Shown here piece by piece: positions 43,047 to 52,297 of a stretch of DNA of 64,000 bases (the stretch's first letter is position 1; the number at the start of each line of letters is the position of its first letter). The translations under genes and the position numbers were made by a program. The notes below the pieces were generated by a model. That model saw only the letters and a program-made list of their open reading frames with translations, made no database searches and was not told the origin of the DNA. This DNA is from Symmachiella dynata (GTDB taxonomy: Bacteria > Planctomycetota > Planctomycetia > Planctomycetales > Planctomycetaceae), in assembly GCF_007747995.1 (NCBI RefSeq), contig NZ_CP036276.1:2781001-2845000 (forward strand), in the 5' to 3' direction.

Positions 43047-43841
43047 TTATTGCAGTGGTGGTGAAAACCCTAGGATTGCGTATTCAAAACGAGTGCGACG
43101 ATCACTGTCATCGTACATCTTTTGCGTGACCTCGGCGACGCCCGTGATGGCTGCCTGACGCACGGAGAACTGCGCGTCGGACCATGAGACGAGTAAGATG
43201 ACCAGATTTTTTGGCTGTGGCAATGCTTTATAACGGGCGTAGATTTCGGCGCTAAAACGCTCGGGGGTTTCGGCGCGAAATTTAAACGTCTTTCCGGCAG
43301 CGGTCATGGTCGTCAAGTTGTCGTCGCCGATATGAATGTCCCACACGTCACAACGTTTGAGTAATTCCCGCCAAGTCCGCAGGTGTTTGACCATCTCTGC
43401 GGCGCGACTGCCGGCCATGGTTTCGATTTCGCGGCGCAGTTCGTCGCGTTCCACCTCGGACCGGGCTGCCAAGACGCGTTTGATGGTTTCCTGCGGCAAG
43501 CGAAAGAGCCGCGACAGGATTTCCCCCAGTTCTTGGATCTCCTCCCGCGATTGTCGCAACTCGTCGCTGATTTCTGTTTCGCGTTCTTGCATGGTCGATT
43601 GCAACCGGTTGCGTTCGATCTGCAATTGGTTCCGCTCTTGCTCGGCAACTTCTAGTTTGGCCAAGAGTTGCAAACGGGCCAACTCCGCCGTGTCTTGCGC
43701 TGCATTCAGTTTTTGAGCAACTTCGACCGCCTGCGTTTCGGCCGTCTCTTGGACTTCCATGTACTGCGCAAAGATCACGATCAACAGCAGATCCAGCAGC
43801 GGTGTCAATTGAAACGAGAGTTTGCGTCGCGACAACTTCAT
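43047..43841 (-). CDS. ExbD/MotB-like protein with a coiled coil
   Basis: 264 residues, ATG overlapping the stop of the preceding gene by 4 bases (ATGA). The N-terminus 'KLSFQLTPLLDLLLIVIFAQ' is an ExbD/TolR-type anchor with the essential Asp in the span. A long coiled coil follows (about 35-125, 'LLAKLEVAEQERNQLQIERN' and on). The C-terminal periplasmic part carries 'NLVILLVSWSDAQFSVRQAA', the strand pattern of ExbD or related domains. Coupled with the ExbB-like gene it should form a proton channel and periplasmic lever. The coiled coil is longer than usual for ExbD. Confidence 0.7.
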   Translation of the reverse strand: MKLSRRKLSFQLTPLLDLLLIVIFAQYMEVQETAETQAVEVAQKLNAAQDTAELARLQLLAKLEVAEQERNQLQIERNRLQSTMQERETEISDELRQSREEIQELGEILSRLFRLPQETIKRVLAARSEVERDELRREIETMAGSRAAEMVKHLRTWRELLKRCDVWDIHIGDDNLTTMTAAGKTFKFRAETPERFSAEIYARYKALPQPKNLVILLVSWSDAQFSVRQAAITGVAEVTQKMYDDSDRRTRFEYAILGFSPPLQ

Positions 43842-44488
43842 GCCGGTTCCTCCGGCACGAGCGAGAGTTCCCGTTTGGCGCGGACGATCGTATCCCGCAC
43901 ATGCTCGCGGTTTTCCGCCAGACGTTCGAATCGCGTTTCCAGCACGCTGTTTAAAAACATCAGCAAAATTCCGGCTGAGAGTCCGGCGAAGGTCGACCAA
44001 ATCGCGTCGCCGAAGCGGCTGACGATTGCGCCGACGGTGTTGGCATCGCCACCGGATTGCAGAGCGGCGCCGATGGCGAGGATCGTGCCCAACACGCCCG
44101 CCAACGGATAGGCTTCGATCATGGTGCGGCAGATGTTGTAGGAAGTTTCAAATGCCATCGAATGCAAATACCGCCGACGTTCATCCAAGACGTTGATCCG
44201 CGCAATCAACATCCGCCGGTCCGCATCGCCATTGGGGTCTTGTAACACTTCGTCGACGTCCGCCAAAAAAGCTTCAATCTGATCCGACAGATGACTGGTG
44301 CCGTCGAAGAGACTGCGGTGTTTGAGACCCCGCGTGAATTCGTCTAAGGAGGCGGCGATTTTTTTCAGATCGCGGCGAAACCAGATCCACAACAAAATGA
44401 AAAACACAACGTGCACCGCGCAGGCAACTGCGATGACGAACGTCGACAGGGCAGAAAGATTACCGAGGGCAGCCGTCAATGGGTTCAT
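43838..44488 (-). CDS. MotA/TolQ/ExbB-like proton channel
   Basis: 216 residues. First span at about 16-37 ('FVIAVACAVHVVFFILLWIW'), then a cytoplasmic helical section, then the conserved channel region 'MIEAYPLAGVLGTILAIGAA' (about 117-136) and 'DAIWSTFAGLSAGILLMFLN'. Those are the two spans that hold the conserved Thr/Gly/Pro residues of the MotA/TolQ/ExbB family. It should couple proton flow to motion of the ExbD-like partner. Three-gene set transcribed together. The client process is not shown by any neighbour: TolC lies beyond, on the other strand. Confidence 0.75.
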   Translation of the reverse strand: MNPLTAALGNLSALSTFVIAVACAVHVVFFILLWIWFRRDLKKIAASLDEFTRGLKHRSLFDGTSHLSDQIEAFLADVDEVLQDPNGDADRRMLIARINVLDERRRYLHSMAFETSYNICRTMIEAYPLAGVLGTILAIGAALQSGGDANTVGAIVSRFGDAIWSTFAGLSAGILLMFLNSVLETRFERLAENREHVRDTIVRAKRELSLVPEEPA

Positions 44489-44644
44489 GAATGCTCAGAT
44501 TGTGTTGATGATCCGCAAAGGGCAAGACAGCACCGGACGTTCCGGCGCACCGCTGAATGCGTCTGTACAACAATTCCGCACCCACGGTCCAGGTCATTCT
44601 GGCATTTCCGGCGTGTGCGGACAAGGGGACCTGACAACCGCGGG

Positions 44645-45313
44645 CTAGGGCAGGGGGGCATGCGCGTCGGCCGACTTGCGTTCCAGAATGTAGACAGCGC
44701 TATCTGCACGGACATTGGCCGCCCAGGCCTGTTCGACGGCGCGGCCGCGGATAATCGCCAACTCCTTGACGATCCGCCCCTCAACCACATCCACCAGATC
44801 ACGAAAATCGGGCATCGACATCAAATGCAAATTCGGCGTGTTGTACCACTGATACCGTTCCGAGGAGGAGACCGGCGCGCGGCCCCACAGCAATTGATTC
44901 CAGCGGACACGCCAATGTCCAAAATTCGGCACCACCACTAATGCCCGGTTGGCCACACGCAACATCTCTTCCAAAATCACGTGCGGATGCCGCACCTGTT
45001 GCAACGTTTGGCTGAGCACAGCGAAGTCGAAGGATTGGCTGGGAAAGTCTTCCAAACCGAGATCCAAGTCAGCTTGGATGACCGGCACGCCGGCGGTCAT
45101 GCATTGAATCATCGCCCGGCGGCTCATTTCCACGCCCAATATCTCGGCGCTTTTGATCCGCCGCAATTCGGAGAGCAGTAGCCCATCCCCGCACCCCAGG
45201 TCCAACACACGACTCCCTTCGTCGATGTGCTCCATGATCACACGGTCCGTCAGCGCAGCCGAGGGACTCGGCATCTTGTAGCGACGTTTTTCTTTGGGGC
45301 GACTTGTGGACAT
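44645..45313 (-). CDS. metW: MetW-like methyltransferase-fold protein
   Basis: 222 residues from the ATG at 45313. Rossmann-fold methyltransferase motif I 'SRVLDLGCGDGLLLSELRRI' (about 33-52), the MetW-specific 'ILGVEMSRRAMIQCMTAGVP' and 'DLDLGLEDFPSQSFDFAVLS' with 'QTLQQVRHP', then 'VVPNFGHWRVRWNQLLWGRA' and 'YQWYNTPNLHLMSMPDFRDL'. These are the hallmark blocks of MetW. MetW pairs with MetX in homoserine acetylation in several bacteria, stimulating or maturing its activity. Here metX lies just upstream on the same strand, separated by an inverted-repeat element of about 145 bases. Confidence 0.9.
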   Translation of the reverse strand: MSTSRPKEKRRYKMPSPSAALTDRVIMEHIDEGSRVLDLGCGDGLLLSELRRIKSAEILGVEMSRRAMIQCMTAGVPVIQADLDLGLEDFPSQSFDFAVLSQTLQQVRHPHVILEEMLRVANRALVVVPNFGHWRVRWNQLLWGRAPVSSSERYQWYNTPNLHLMSMPDFRDLVDVVEGRIVKELAIIRGRAVEQAWAANVRADSAVYILERKSADAHAPLP

Positions 45314-45374
45314 CACGGGGTCTCTACTTGGCTCGGACTTTTGCCGCAACCATGGACAAGCTATCGGGAAAAAA

Positions 45375-45519
45375 ATTAACCACGAAAGACACGAAATACA
45401 CGAAATTAAAATATAGAGAAAACGACAAAGACCTACCGCGTTAAACTCGAAATCAAAAACAATTTGAATGAAAACAACTTAGTGTTTTTCGTGTGTTTCG
45501 TGTCTTTCGTGGTTTATCT
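45375..45519. repeat. Inverted-repeat element, CACGAAAGA flavour (complete)
   Basis: The left arm has three 9-base units (CACGAAAGA, CACGAAATA, CACGAAATT). The right arm is the complement ending CTTTCGTGGTTTATC. It occupies the metX-metW spacer. Confidence 0.75.
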
Positions 45520-45574
45520 TTTAGGGCAAAAATTCCGACGTTCGTCGTACAGGATAAAATATCAAAATGTCGCG

Positions 45575-46750
45575 TCATTTGGTGGCGTACGCTTCGGCCA
45601 AAAATGGTTTGAGCATCTCTTCCAGTTGGTCGACTTCCAATAAGAATGAATCGTGACCGTAAGGGCTTTCGAGTTCCACCGCTGTGACATGCCGCCGTGC
45701 TTGAATCAACGCGCTGACGATTTCGCGGCTTTGCGCGATCGGAAACAACCAATCGGTCGTGTAGCTCGTCACCAAAAACCGCGATTGTGTGGCGGAAAAT
45801 GCTTCGGGGAGTGAGCCGTAGGATTTGGCCAAATCAAAATAATCCATCGCCCGCGTCAGGTACAAATAGCTGTTGGCGTCGAACCGCTCAACAAAGCGTT
45901 TTCCTTGGTGATGCAGGTAGCTTTCGATTTGGAATTCCGTTTCACGCATCAATTCATAAGCAAACTGGTCGCTGTGTTGCAGGCGGCGGCCGAATTTCTT
46001 TTCGATGGAGGCTTCGGACAAGTACGTGATATGCGCCACCATTCGCGCTAGCGCGAGTCCAAAATGTGGATCGTCGTCTTGGTTGTAATAGTTCCCTTTG
46101 TAGAAATGTGGATCCGTCACAATCGCCCGCCGCCCGACCGCGTTGAAGGCGATGCCTTGCGCCGAGAGGCGCGGACCGGATGCCAAGATGACCGCCGTGC
46201 GTAACATGTCGGGAAAACGTGCGGCCCATTCCAAGGCTTGCATCCCACCCAGGCTACCGCCGATCGCTCCCAACAATCGCTCGATGCCTAAGTGCCGGAC
46301 CAGTGCGGCGTGCACCTCGACCATGTCGCCAATCGTGACAAACGGAAACTCCAAAGCATAGGGGGTCTCTGTGCCCGGCTTGGGGGACATCGGTCCGGTC
46401 GTCCCTTGGCAGCCACCCAATACATTCGCGCAGATCACAAAATACTTGTTGGTGTCCAAGCCCTTGCCCGGTCCAATCAATTCATCCCACCAACCGGTTT
46501 TCTCATCCTTGGCCGAATGCCGTCCCGCCACGTGGGCATCGCCGGTCAAAGCATGGCAGACAAAGATGGCGTTGTCCCGTTTTTCCGACAGCGTGCCGTA
46601 GGTCTCATAGGCGACATGGACCGGCCCCAGAAGATTTCCTTCGGCCACCTTCAAGCTGTGTGGGGGGACAAACAGGTCGACGTACTGCGTCGAGACCAAG
46701 CCGACCGACCGCTCATCGGCGTCTTTGTGTGGAGTATCTTCAGTGCTCAT
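45575..46750 (-). CDS. metX: Homoserine O-acetyltransferase
   Basis: 391 residues from the ATG at 46750; an upstream ATG would add seven residues. It acetylates homoserine with acetyl-CoA at the start of methionine synthesis. Alpha/beta hydrolase fold: 'VHVAYETYGTLSEKRDNAIF', 'ALTGDAHVAGRHSAKDEKTG', 'ICANVLGGCQGTTGPMSPKP', nucleophile elbow 'LGAIGGSLGGMQALEWAARF', acid 'LVTSYTTDWLFPIAQSREIV', and catalytic His in 'ELESPYGHDSFLLEVDQLE'. All triad residues visible. MetW follows downstream. Cytoplasmic. Confidence 0.95.
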   Translation of the reverse strand: MSTEDTPHKDADERSVGLVSTQYVDLFVPPHSLKVAEGNLLGPVHVAYETYGTLSEKRDNAIFVCHALTGDAHVAGRHSAKDEKTGWWDELIGPGKGLDTNKYFVICANVLGGCQGTTGPMSPKPGTETPYALEFPFVTIGDMVEVHAALVRHLGIERLLGAIGGSLGGMQALEWAARFPDMLRTAVILASGPRLSAQGIAFNAVGRRAIVTDPHFYKGNYYNQDDDPHFGLALARMVAHITYLSEASIEKKFGRRLQHSDQFAYELMRETEFQIESYLHHQGKRFVERFDANSYLYLTRAMDYFDLAKSYGSLPEAFSATQSRFLVTSYTTDWLFPIAQSREIVSALIQARRHVTAVELESPYGHDSFLLEVDQLEEMLKPFLAEAYATK

Positions 46751-46912
46751 CGCCGCATTCGTCACAGCCACGACCAGTTCAATTTCAAGGTCTCAAAGAA
46801 TTAAAAAGGAATCCGGGAGGGCGAGGCTCCCGTTGCGTTTCGCGTGGTATCATTTTCGCCGAGTTGGCGGGGAATTCAAGCGGTGCGGGAAATGAACGGT
46901 CTGGTTTTTTCG

Positions 46913-47803
46913 TTATTCCGTCGCTGAACCGCCGAAGTAAGAGCGATCCCGTTGATCGTAACCCTCGTACTCCAAAAGTTCATAAAGCTTCGCCCGCGTT
47001 TGCATCCGGTCCAACAGTCCCTGTTGCGTCCCCTCTGCAGCTAGTTCCCGCAGTCCCGATTCGACCGCATTCATGGCGATACGGAACATCGACACAGGAA
47101 ATAGCACTGCCCGGTAGCCGATTTGTGATAATTCTGTGAAGGACAACAGTGGACTCTTGCCAAACTCCGTCATATTGGCCATCAATGGGACTTCGACCGC
47201 TTCGGCAAATTGGGCAAATTCTTCCGGCGTTTGCAGTGCTTCGGGGAAAATCATATCGGCCCCTGCCTCGACATAGGCCCGTGCGCGGGAGACCGCTGCA
47301 TCAAATCCTTCGGTGGCCCGTGCATCGGTCCGGGCGATCAACACGAACGACGGATCATTGCGGGCCGCTGCGGCTGCTTTGATTTTTCCCGCCATTTCCC
47401 GCTCGCTCACCAAGGTTTTTCCGCTCAGGTGTCCGCAGCGTTTGGGAAGTTGCTGATCCTCCAGATGAATTCCCGCAATCCCGGCCGATTCAAAACAGTG
47501 CACGGTTCGCTCCACGGAGAGCGCTTCGCCGAACCCCGTATCGGCATCGGAAATCACCGGGATGTCGACCGCCTGCGCCAAGTAACGGCCTTGATCAACA
47601 AACTCCGTCAGCGAAATCAAACCGACATCCGGCACCGCCGCCAACCCCGCCGACAACGCAGCGCCGGATTGATAGGCTGCCGCAAAACCCGCCTGCTGCG
47701 CCATCCGCGCAACCAGCGCATTGAACACGCCGGGAATCATGATCGGACTGTTTTCATAGGCTTGTCGAAATCGCGCGCCGGGAGTTGTTGTCATCGCGTC
47801 CAT
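46913..47803 (-). CDS. prpB: Methylisocitrate-lyase-like enzyme (PrpB / PEP mutase group)
   Basis: 296 residues, ATG at 47803; an in-frame ATG three codons on has a better ribosome-binding site. Isocitrate lyase / PEP mutase fold. 'AAYQSGAALSAGLAAVPDVG', 'PVISDADTGFGEALSVERTV' (metal and substrate site) and 'IHLEDQQLPKRCGHLSGKTL' carry the family motif. KRCGH holds the catalytic Cys. 'FVLIARTDARATEGFDAAVS' and 'LMANMTEFGKSPLLSFTELS' follow. This matches methylisocitrate lyase, which cleaves 2-methylisocitrate to pyruvate and succinate in propionate use. No other methylcitrate-cycle gene is adjacent, so a related lyase is possible. Confidence 0.8.
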   Translation of the reverse strand: MDAMTTTPGARFRQAYENSPIMIPGVFNALVARMAQQAGFAAAYQSGAALSAGLAAVPDVGLISLTEFVDQGRYLAQAVDIPVISDADTGFGEALSVERTVHCFESAGIAGIHLEDQQLPKRCGHLSGKTLVSEREMAGKIKAAAAARNDPSFVLIARTDARATEGFDAAVSRARAYVEAGADMIFPEALQTPEEFAQFAEAVEVPLMANMTEFGKSPLLSFTELSQIGYRAVLFPVSMFRIAMNAVESGLRELAAEGTQQGLLDRMQTRAKLYELLEYEGYDQRDRSYFGGSATE

Positions 47804-47860
47804 TGCTCCGCAGTCTGTTGTATTTTGTTAGGAGGGAAGGGGGCTGTCCCGATTCGCGCG

Positions 47861-48244
47861 TTATCCTTGCACGGCAATTGCCGTGGCTGTGGCATAGGCG
47901 CGGCAGTGGGAGAGCGTCACCATCACTTGCGTCACGCCGAGGCCGTCAGCGACTTCTTTCGCGCCGCCGCTCATAAGGATGTCCGGTCGACCGGACTTGT
48001 GGTTGCTGACTTCAATGTCTCGCCAACTCATGCCACGGACCCAACCGGTGCCGAGTGTTTTCATCACAGCTTCCTTGGCTGCCCACCGCGCGGCATAGTG
48101 CTGCAGGTATTCTTTGCGGCGCTGGCAATATTGAATTTCGTTTTCGGTATAAACGCGATTCAAAAACAACTCACCATGCCGTTCGATCATACGTCCAATC
48201 CGCACGATTTCGGTGATGTCCGTTCCAATGCCCAAGATGTTCAT
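47861..48244 (-). CDS. acpS: Holo-[acyl-carrier-protein] synthase
   Basis: 127 residues, the normal length. It transfers 4'-phosphopantetheine from CoA to the serine of acyl carrier protein. Family motifs: 'ILGIGTDITEIVRIGRMIE' with the Mg-binding Asp, 'FLNRVYTENEIQYCQRRKEY', 'YAARWAAKEAVMKTLGTGWV' with the catalytic Glu, and 'VMVTLSHCRAYATATAIAV'. Cytoplasmic trimer in known cases. It lies between the PrpB-like gene and a repeat-rich spacer; no obvious operon with lipid genes. Confidence 0.95.
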   Translation of the reverse strand: MNILGIGTDITEIVRIGRMIERHGELFLNRVYTENEIQYCQRRKEYLQHYAARWAAKEAVMKTLGTGWVRGMSWRDIEVSNHKSGRPDILMSGGAKEVADGLGVTQVMVTLSHCRAYATATAIAVQG

Positions 48245-48607
48245 AGCTTGTGTCGGTCATGCTGTGCATGACGTGCCTCAATGGTAATTCGTTGCAAGTC
48301 GGTCTCTCGATGGACATCACGCGTCCCGGGAGGGCGAAGCTCCTGCGGAGCCGTTTTTTATTTTTGTGATCCATACCCATCCAAAACATACCCCCTCTCC
48401 CTCTGGGAGAGGGCCGGGGTGAGGGTTTTCGCATAACCAGCGATCATCCACTTCACTCAATCTGTCCGACACGTTGAAACCCCTGCGGTATACCCGGGGG
48501 GGCGATGCTTTTGCGGATGCGTTTTTTTATGGTTGCGAATCGTTCGTACTACTTAGAAAGGTGCGTCGCGACGCACCCTGCGGGGGATAGTTGTCCCCTC
48601 TTTTAGC
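48245..48607. other. Repeat-rich intergenic stretch
   Basis: Contains four different repeats in 360 bases: a GGTCATGCTGTGCATGAC arm (48252-48271), a CGGGAGGGCGAAGCTCCTGC hairpin (48326-48353), a CCCTCTCCCTCTGGGAGAGG hairpin (48391-48430) and a GGTGCGTCGCGACGCACC palindrome (48560-48578). A weaker GGGGGGGCGATGC copy of the second family lies near 48497. No gene. Confidence 0.65.
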
Positions 48608-49444
48608 TTACTGTGCGTTGTCGTTGCCGTCCAATAGGGTAGTCAGTTGCGCCAACGTTTCTCGATTGGGTTGGACGGTGACCACGACGCTGGTTGCTTG
48701 TCCTGGTTGTTCGCGGGTACAGCGGATGACTGGGATGGCTGAGCTACAGCGACAGGACGTGTATTCCAAATGGAGTCGGCCCCCTTCGGGAATCGCCGGC
48801 TGCTCTTTGTTGGTGAGCAACTGCAAACAACGGTTTCCTGCTGTCGATCCCAGTACGACCGACCGTTGCGGTTCATGCCACGATTCGCACGTCACGCAAA
48901 ACGGGGCGCTGACCAAACGTGCTGCTACGAATGCGCCGGCCAGGCCGCCCAATAAAACTTCCAACCCCAGCAACAGTCGCGGCCAGTTTGCTGCCGACTG
49001 CAACAGGGACCATGAGGATTCTGTGAGCGGCGAAAAGCGGAGGGTCAGGTAATCGTTGAATGTATCGGTGGGAGGTGGGGTTTCGCCGAATGCGGGGTTG
49101 TCGAAAATCAGGGCCGCCTGGGATTGCTCGGCCAGCCTATCGCGTTTTGAATTGCGCCACACTCGGTAGCTCTCGCCGATCTGGCCGGACAGGGCGATGA
49201 TGGTCATGAGTAGCGCGGCTGGGAATAAGACGCGCCGATAGTGCATCCGGCATTGGCGGGCGATTTGTCCGATCACCCAACCGGCAGCCAAGCCTAGGAC
49301 AATGCTATACAGGCCGAGCAATTTTAGTCGTGCGGGTACGTAAGCGGCTGCGACCATCAACACCGACAGCGCGACGACGCACAGCATCAGCCACGTCGTC
49401 AAACGCCCGGCGATTGTTGTCGCCGACTCGCGAGGCTTGTCCAT
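48608..49444 (-). CDS. Multi-span membrane protein, unknown
   Basis: 278 residues. Four hydrophobic spans, about residues 17-37 ('WLMLCVVALSVLMVAAAYVP'), 41-62, 70-88 and 157-177. The C-terminal 95 residues are soluble and include cysteines in a loose pattern: 'FCVTCESW' at about 183-190 and 'YTSCRCSSAIPVIRC' later. Those could bind a metal or form disulfides. No family recognised. It is the last gene in a minus-strand run after trpS, with a gap of about 40 bases. Confidence 0.55.
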   Translation of the reverse strand: MDKPRESATTIAGRLTTWLMLCVVALSVLMVAAAYVPARLKLLGLYSIVLGLAAGWVIGQIARQCRMHYRRVLFPAALLMTIIALSGQIGESYRVWRNSKRDRLAEQSQAALIFDNPAFGETPPPTDTFNDYLTLRFSPLTESSWSLLQSAANWPRLLLGLEVLLGGLAGAFVAARLVSAPFCVTCESWHEPQRSVVLGSTAGNRCLQLLTNKEQPAIPEGGRLHLEYTSCRCSSAIPVIRCTREQPGQATSVVVTVQPNRETLAQLTTLLDGNDNAQ

Positions 49445-49487
49445 GGTCCATCTCCCTTGTCAGGTCAAGGAGTCGCTGGCGGGGCGA

Positions 49488-50462
49488 TCATTGATGCGCG
49501 CTGAGCCCACAAGCGGATCGCACGCGTTCCAGCACCTCTTGTCCCTTGGCCCGCGCCACGATCGCGCCGTCGCGCAGAATGTCGCGGACCGTGTCGGGGG
49601 TTTTCTCCAATTCTGCGCGGCGCTCACGCGCCTCGGCAAAGTAAGCCAAGGCTGCTTCGTACACCGCTTGTTTCGCATCACCGTAACCCATCCCCCCGGC
49701 GCGATACCGCCCAGCCAATTCCGCTTGTTGTGCTTCCTCGGCGAAGAGTTTGTACAAGGCGAACACCGGGCACGTCTCGGGATCCTTGGGCTCCTCGACC
49801 GTCTTCGAATCGGTTTTGATCGACATCACTTTTTTACGCATTTTCTTAGGCGCTTCGAAGACTTCGATCGTGTTGCCGTAACTCTTCGACATCTTTTCGC
49901 CGTCCGTGCCGGGAACTTTGGCCGTGGCGTCGAGTGTTTGCCCGTTGGGCAGCGTCAAGGCTTCGGTGCCGTAAATCACATTGAACCGCTGCGCGATATC
50001 ACGCGTGACTTCAATATGCTGTACCTGATCGGCTCCGACGGGGACCACATCGCTGTCGTAGAGCAAAATGTCCGCCGCCATCAGCACGGGATAGTTGAAC
50101 AGCCCCGCATCGGCGGCCAGCCCCTTCGCCTTTTTGTCTTTGTAGGCGTGGCATTTTTCCAGCAGGCTCATTTGCGTGACCGTCATCAGCAACCACGTCA
50201 GTTCCGAGACCTCGGGAATGTCCGATTGCAAAAACAACGTTGCTTGTTGGGGATCAAGGCCCAGTGCCAACAAGTCAACGGCGGCGCTGTGCGAATTATC
50301 CCGCAAGACCTGCGCATCGCGAATCGTCGTCAGCGCGTGCAGGTCGGCGACGAAATAAAATGACTGCTCGTTGTTTTGCAGGGCGATGTATTGAGCGATG
50401 GCGCCGAAATAATTACCCCAATGAGGGCGGCCGGTCGGTTGAATTCCGGAGAGAACTCGCAT
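49488..50462 (-). CDS. trpS: Tryptophanyl-tRNA synthetase
   Basis: 324 residues. It charges tRNA-Trp. Class I synthetase motifs: the HIGH-equivalent in '[20 protein letters not shown]', '[20 protein letters not shown]', the Trp pocket '[20 protein letters not shown]' and '[20 protein letters not shown]', and KMSKS in '[20 protein letters not shown]'. Length and order match the family. Start ATG at 50462. It lies upstream of the unknown membrane protein gene and 96 bases downstream of pyrD, same strand. Confidence 0.95.
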   Translation of the reverse strand: MRVLSGIQPTGRPHWGNYFGAIAQYIALQNNEQSFYFVADLHALTTIRDAQVLRDNSHSAAVDLLALGLDPQQATLFLQSDIPEVSELTWLLMTVTQMSLLEKCHAYKDKKAKGLAADAGLFNYPVLMAADILLYDSDVVPVGADQVQHIEVTRDIAQRFNVIYGTEALTLPNGQTLDATAKVPGTDGEKMSKSYGNTIEVFEAPKKMRKKVMSIKTDSKTVEEPKDPETCPVFALYKLFAEEAQQAELAGRYRAGGMGYGDAKQAVYEAALAYFAEARERRAELEKTPDTVRDILRDGAIVARAKGQEVLERVRSACGLSAHQ

Positions 50463-50557
50463 GAATTACGTCTCGATGTCGTGTGCGGTGGTGAATGTTT
50501 GAAATCGGCCTCCAGCATCGCCGGTGGCTGGGAAAGAATGGTTCGATGCCGATACGT

Positions 50558-51475
50558 TTAACGCGCGGGAATCTGCAATGTGCCAACGATGTCGCCGACG
50601 GATTGGCAGTTTTGCTCGGTCAAGATTTCGGATAATTCGGTGACCAATTGCTGAGCCAGTCCTGGATTGTAGAAATTAGCTGTGCCGATTTGAACCGCCG
50701 TTGCTCCAGCGATCAGGAATTCCATGACGTCGTCGATCGATTGAATTCCGCCGATGCCGATGATGGGAACATTAACGGCTTGCGCCACCTGCCAGACGAT
50801 CCGCAGCGCCAGCGGCTTAATTGCCGGGCCGCTCAGCCCGCCGATGACATTTCCCAGAATCGGTTTGCGACGCCGCCAATCGATGGCCATGCCTTGAAAG
50901 GTGTTCACCAACGAAACCGCATCGGCACCCGCCTCGGCGGCGGCTTGAGCGATTTCGACGACACTCGTCACGTTGGGGGTCAATTTGGCAATCACTGGCA
51001 AGTCACACGCATTGCGAACCTGCGAGACGACCTCAGCTGCCAGTCGGGGGTCGGTGCCAAAATCAACGCCGCCGCTGACGTTGGGGCAGGAGATATTCAG
51101 CTCCAAGCCAGCAACCTGCTTGTGCTGCCCGACCTTGGCGGCCATCTGCACGAATTCTTCGGTATTCCGCCCCGCAATGTTCACGATGATGGCGGTCTCT
51201 AAGCCAAGAAGATAATCCAACGTCTTGGCGAGAAAGGCATCGATCCCATCGTTGTCCAGGCCGATGGAGTTGAGCAACCCGGATGAGGCTTCGACCGTCC
51301 GTGGGGGGGGATTGCCGATGCGCGGGGCGGCTGTGAGCGTTTTGGGAATGATGCCGCCCAATTGTTTGAAATCGACAAACGCGGCCATTTCGCGGGCATA
51401 ACCAAAGGTGCCGGAAGCCACGAGAATCGGATTTGCTAATTTGAGGCGGTTGAGTTGGACGCTGAGTTGAGGCAC
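50558..51475 (-). CDS. pyrD: Dihydroorotate dehydrogenase, class 1
   Basis: 305 residues, GTG start. It oxidises dihydroorotate to orotate in pyrimidine synthesis. FMN-binding barrel: '[20 protein letters not shown]', '[20 protein letters not shown]', '[20 protein letters not shown]', the catalytic Cys in '[20 protein letters not shown]' and '[20 protein letters not shown]'. The end is '[20 protein letters not shown]' and '[18 protein letters not shown]'. The catalytic Cys marks class 1 rather than the Ser-containing class 2. Class 1B needs a PyrK partner, not seen here. Cytoplasmic. Confidence 0.95.
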   Translation of the reverse strand: MPQLSVQLNRLKLANPILVASGTFGYAREMAAFVDFKQLGGIIPKTLTAAPRIGNPPPRTVEASSGLLNSIGLDNDGIDAFLAKTLDYLLGLETAIIVNIAGRNTEEFVQMAAKVGQHKQVAGLELNISCPNVSGGVDFGTDPRLAAEVVSQVRNACDLPVIAKLTPNVTSVVEIAQAAAEAGADAVSLVNTFQGMAIDWRRRKPILGNVIGGLSGPAIKPLALRIVWQVAQAVNVPIIGIGGIQSIDDVMEFLIAGATAVQIGTANFYNPGLAQQLVTELSEILTEQNCQSVGDIVGTLQIPAR

Positions 51476-51622
51476 GAGAGTTTCGATGATTGTGGTACAG
51501 GATTATTTTAAGGGCAGGGGCGAAGTGAGATTGCACCCCATGTTGCTGGATGTTTGCTCATCGTAGCTACCAACGAATGGGTGGGCAATGATGGGTGCGG
51601 CGCGGCGATATCGGTCTGCGCA

Positions 51623-51667
51623 CAAAAAAAAACGGCACTTCGCGCAGGTGGCGCGAAATGCCGGTTG
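51623..51667 (-). terminator. Intrinsic terminator of the small lipoprotein gene
   Basis: Minus strand: AACCGGCATTTCGCGCC, a short loop, GCGCGAAGTGCCGTT, then T9 and GTGCGC. The stem sequence is unrelated to that of the PEP-CTERM terminators, yet the same GTGCGC follows the T-run. Confidence 0.85.
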
Positions 51668-51798
51668 GATCCATGGTTGTCCGCGGACAATCAGGCAATC
51701 CCAGAACGGTTCTGCCCGGTTGTGTGGCCCCGTGAATTCAATGGGGGCCCCGTGTTCTGTCCCACACAGAAAGTGTGCGGGATGTTCTGCTGCGTGTC

Positions 51799-52017
51799 TT
51801 AGAGCACACCACCGTGCGTCCGGTAGGGTGTCGTGTGGTCGGGCATGTCCAGGAACCAAAAACGTTCCCAGGTGTTCGGAATGTGACGCAAGTTTTCCGA
51901 CGTATAGATCAACTCGCGGGCCCGACGGTCGGGGCTTGACGAATAAATCGGGGTGACGCAACCCACACTGACCACAAAGAGTACGGCCACAGCCGCACCA
52001 AGAATTGCCTTCCGCAT
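51799..52017 (-). CDS. Small lipoprotein, unknown
   Basis: 72 residues from the ATG at 52017, with a strong AGGAGG 7 bases upstream. Lipoprotein signal 'MRKAILGAAVAVLFVVSVGC' with the lipid Cys at 20. The mature part is short and aromatic: 'SSSPDRRARELIYTSENLRH' and 'WERFWFLDMPDHTTPYRTHG'. No family recognised, but the good ribosome-binding site, lipobox and terminator (51623) make it real. Membrane-anchored in the periplasm. Confidence 0.75.
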   Translation of the reverse strand: MRKAILGAAVAVLFVVSVGCVTPIYSSSPDRRARELIYTSENLRHIPNTWERFWFLDMPDHTTPYRTHGGVL

Positions 52018-52297
52018 GTCAAACCTCCTGAATGACACAAAACCTCCGTGCTTGCTACTGACGAAGCATCACGGCTGAAATCCATTTCGCTAACACGGGA
52101 ACTAATCGCCGTACTAGTCGACTCGTTACGATCATTTGCCGGAACGGCCCAGTGGGTGTTCCAATGAAAGTGTCTTCGTGTTTTGGGTCAAATTAGGGAC
52201 GCGGATGGCGGGCGTAATTGAGATGAAACCAGTTTTGAGAATCACTGGGGGGATTTTCGTCTCACCGCCGATGTGTTGTTGTTTGTAAGTAGGCTTG

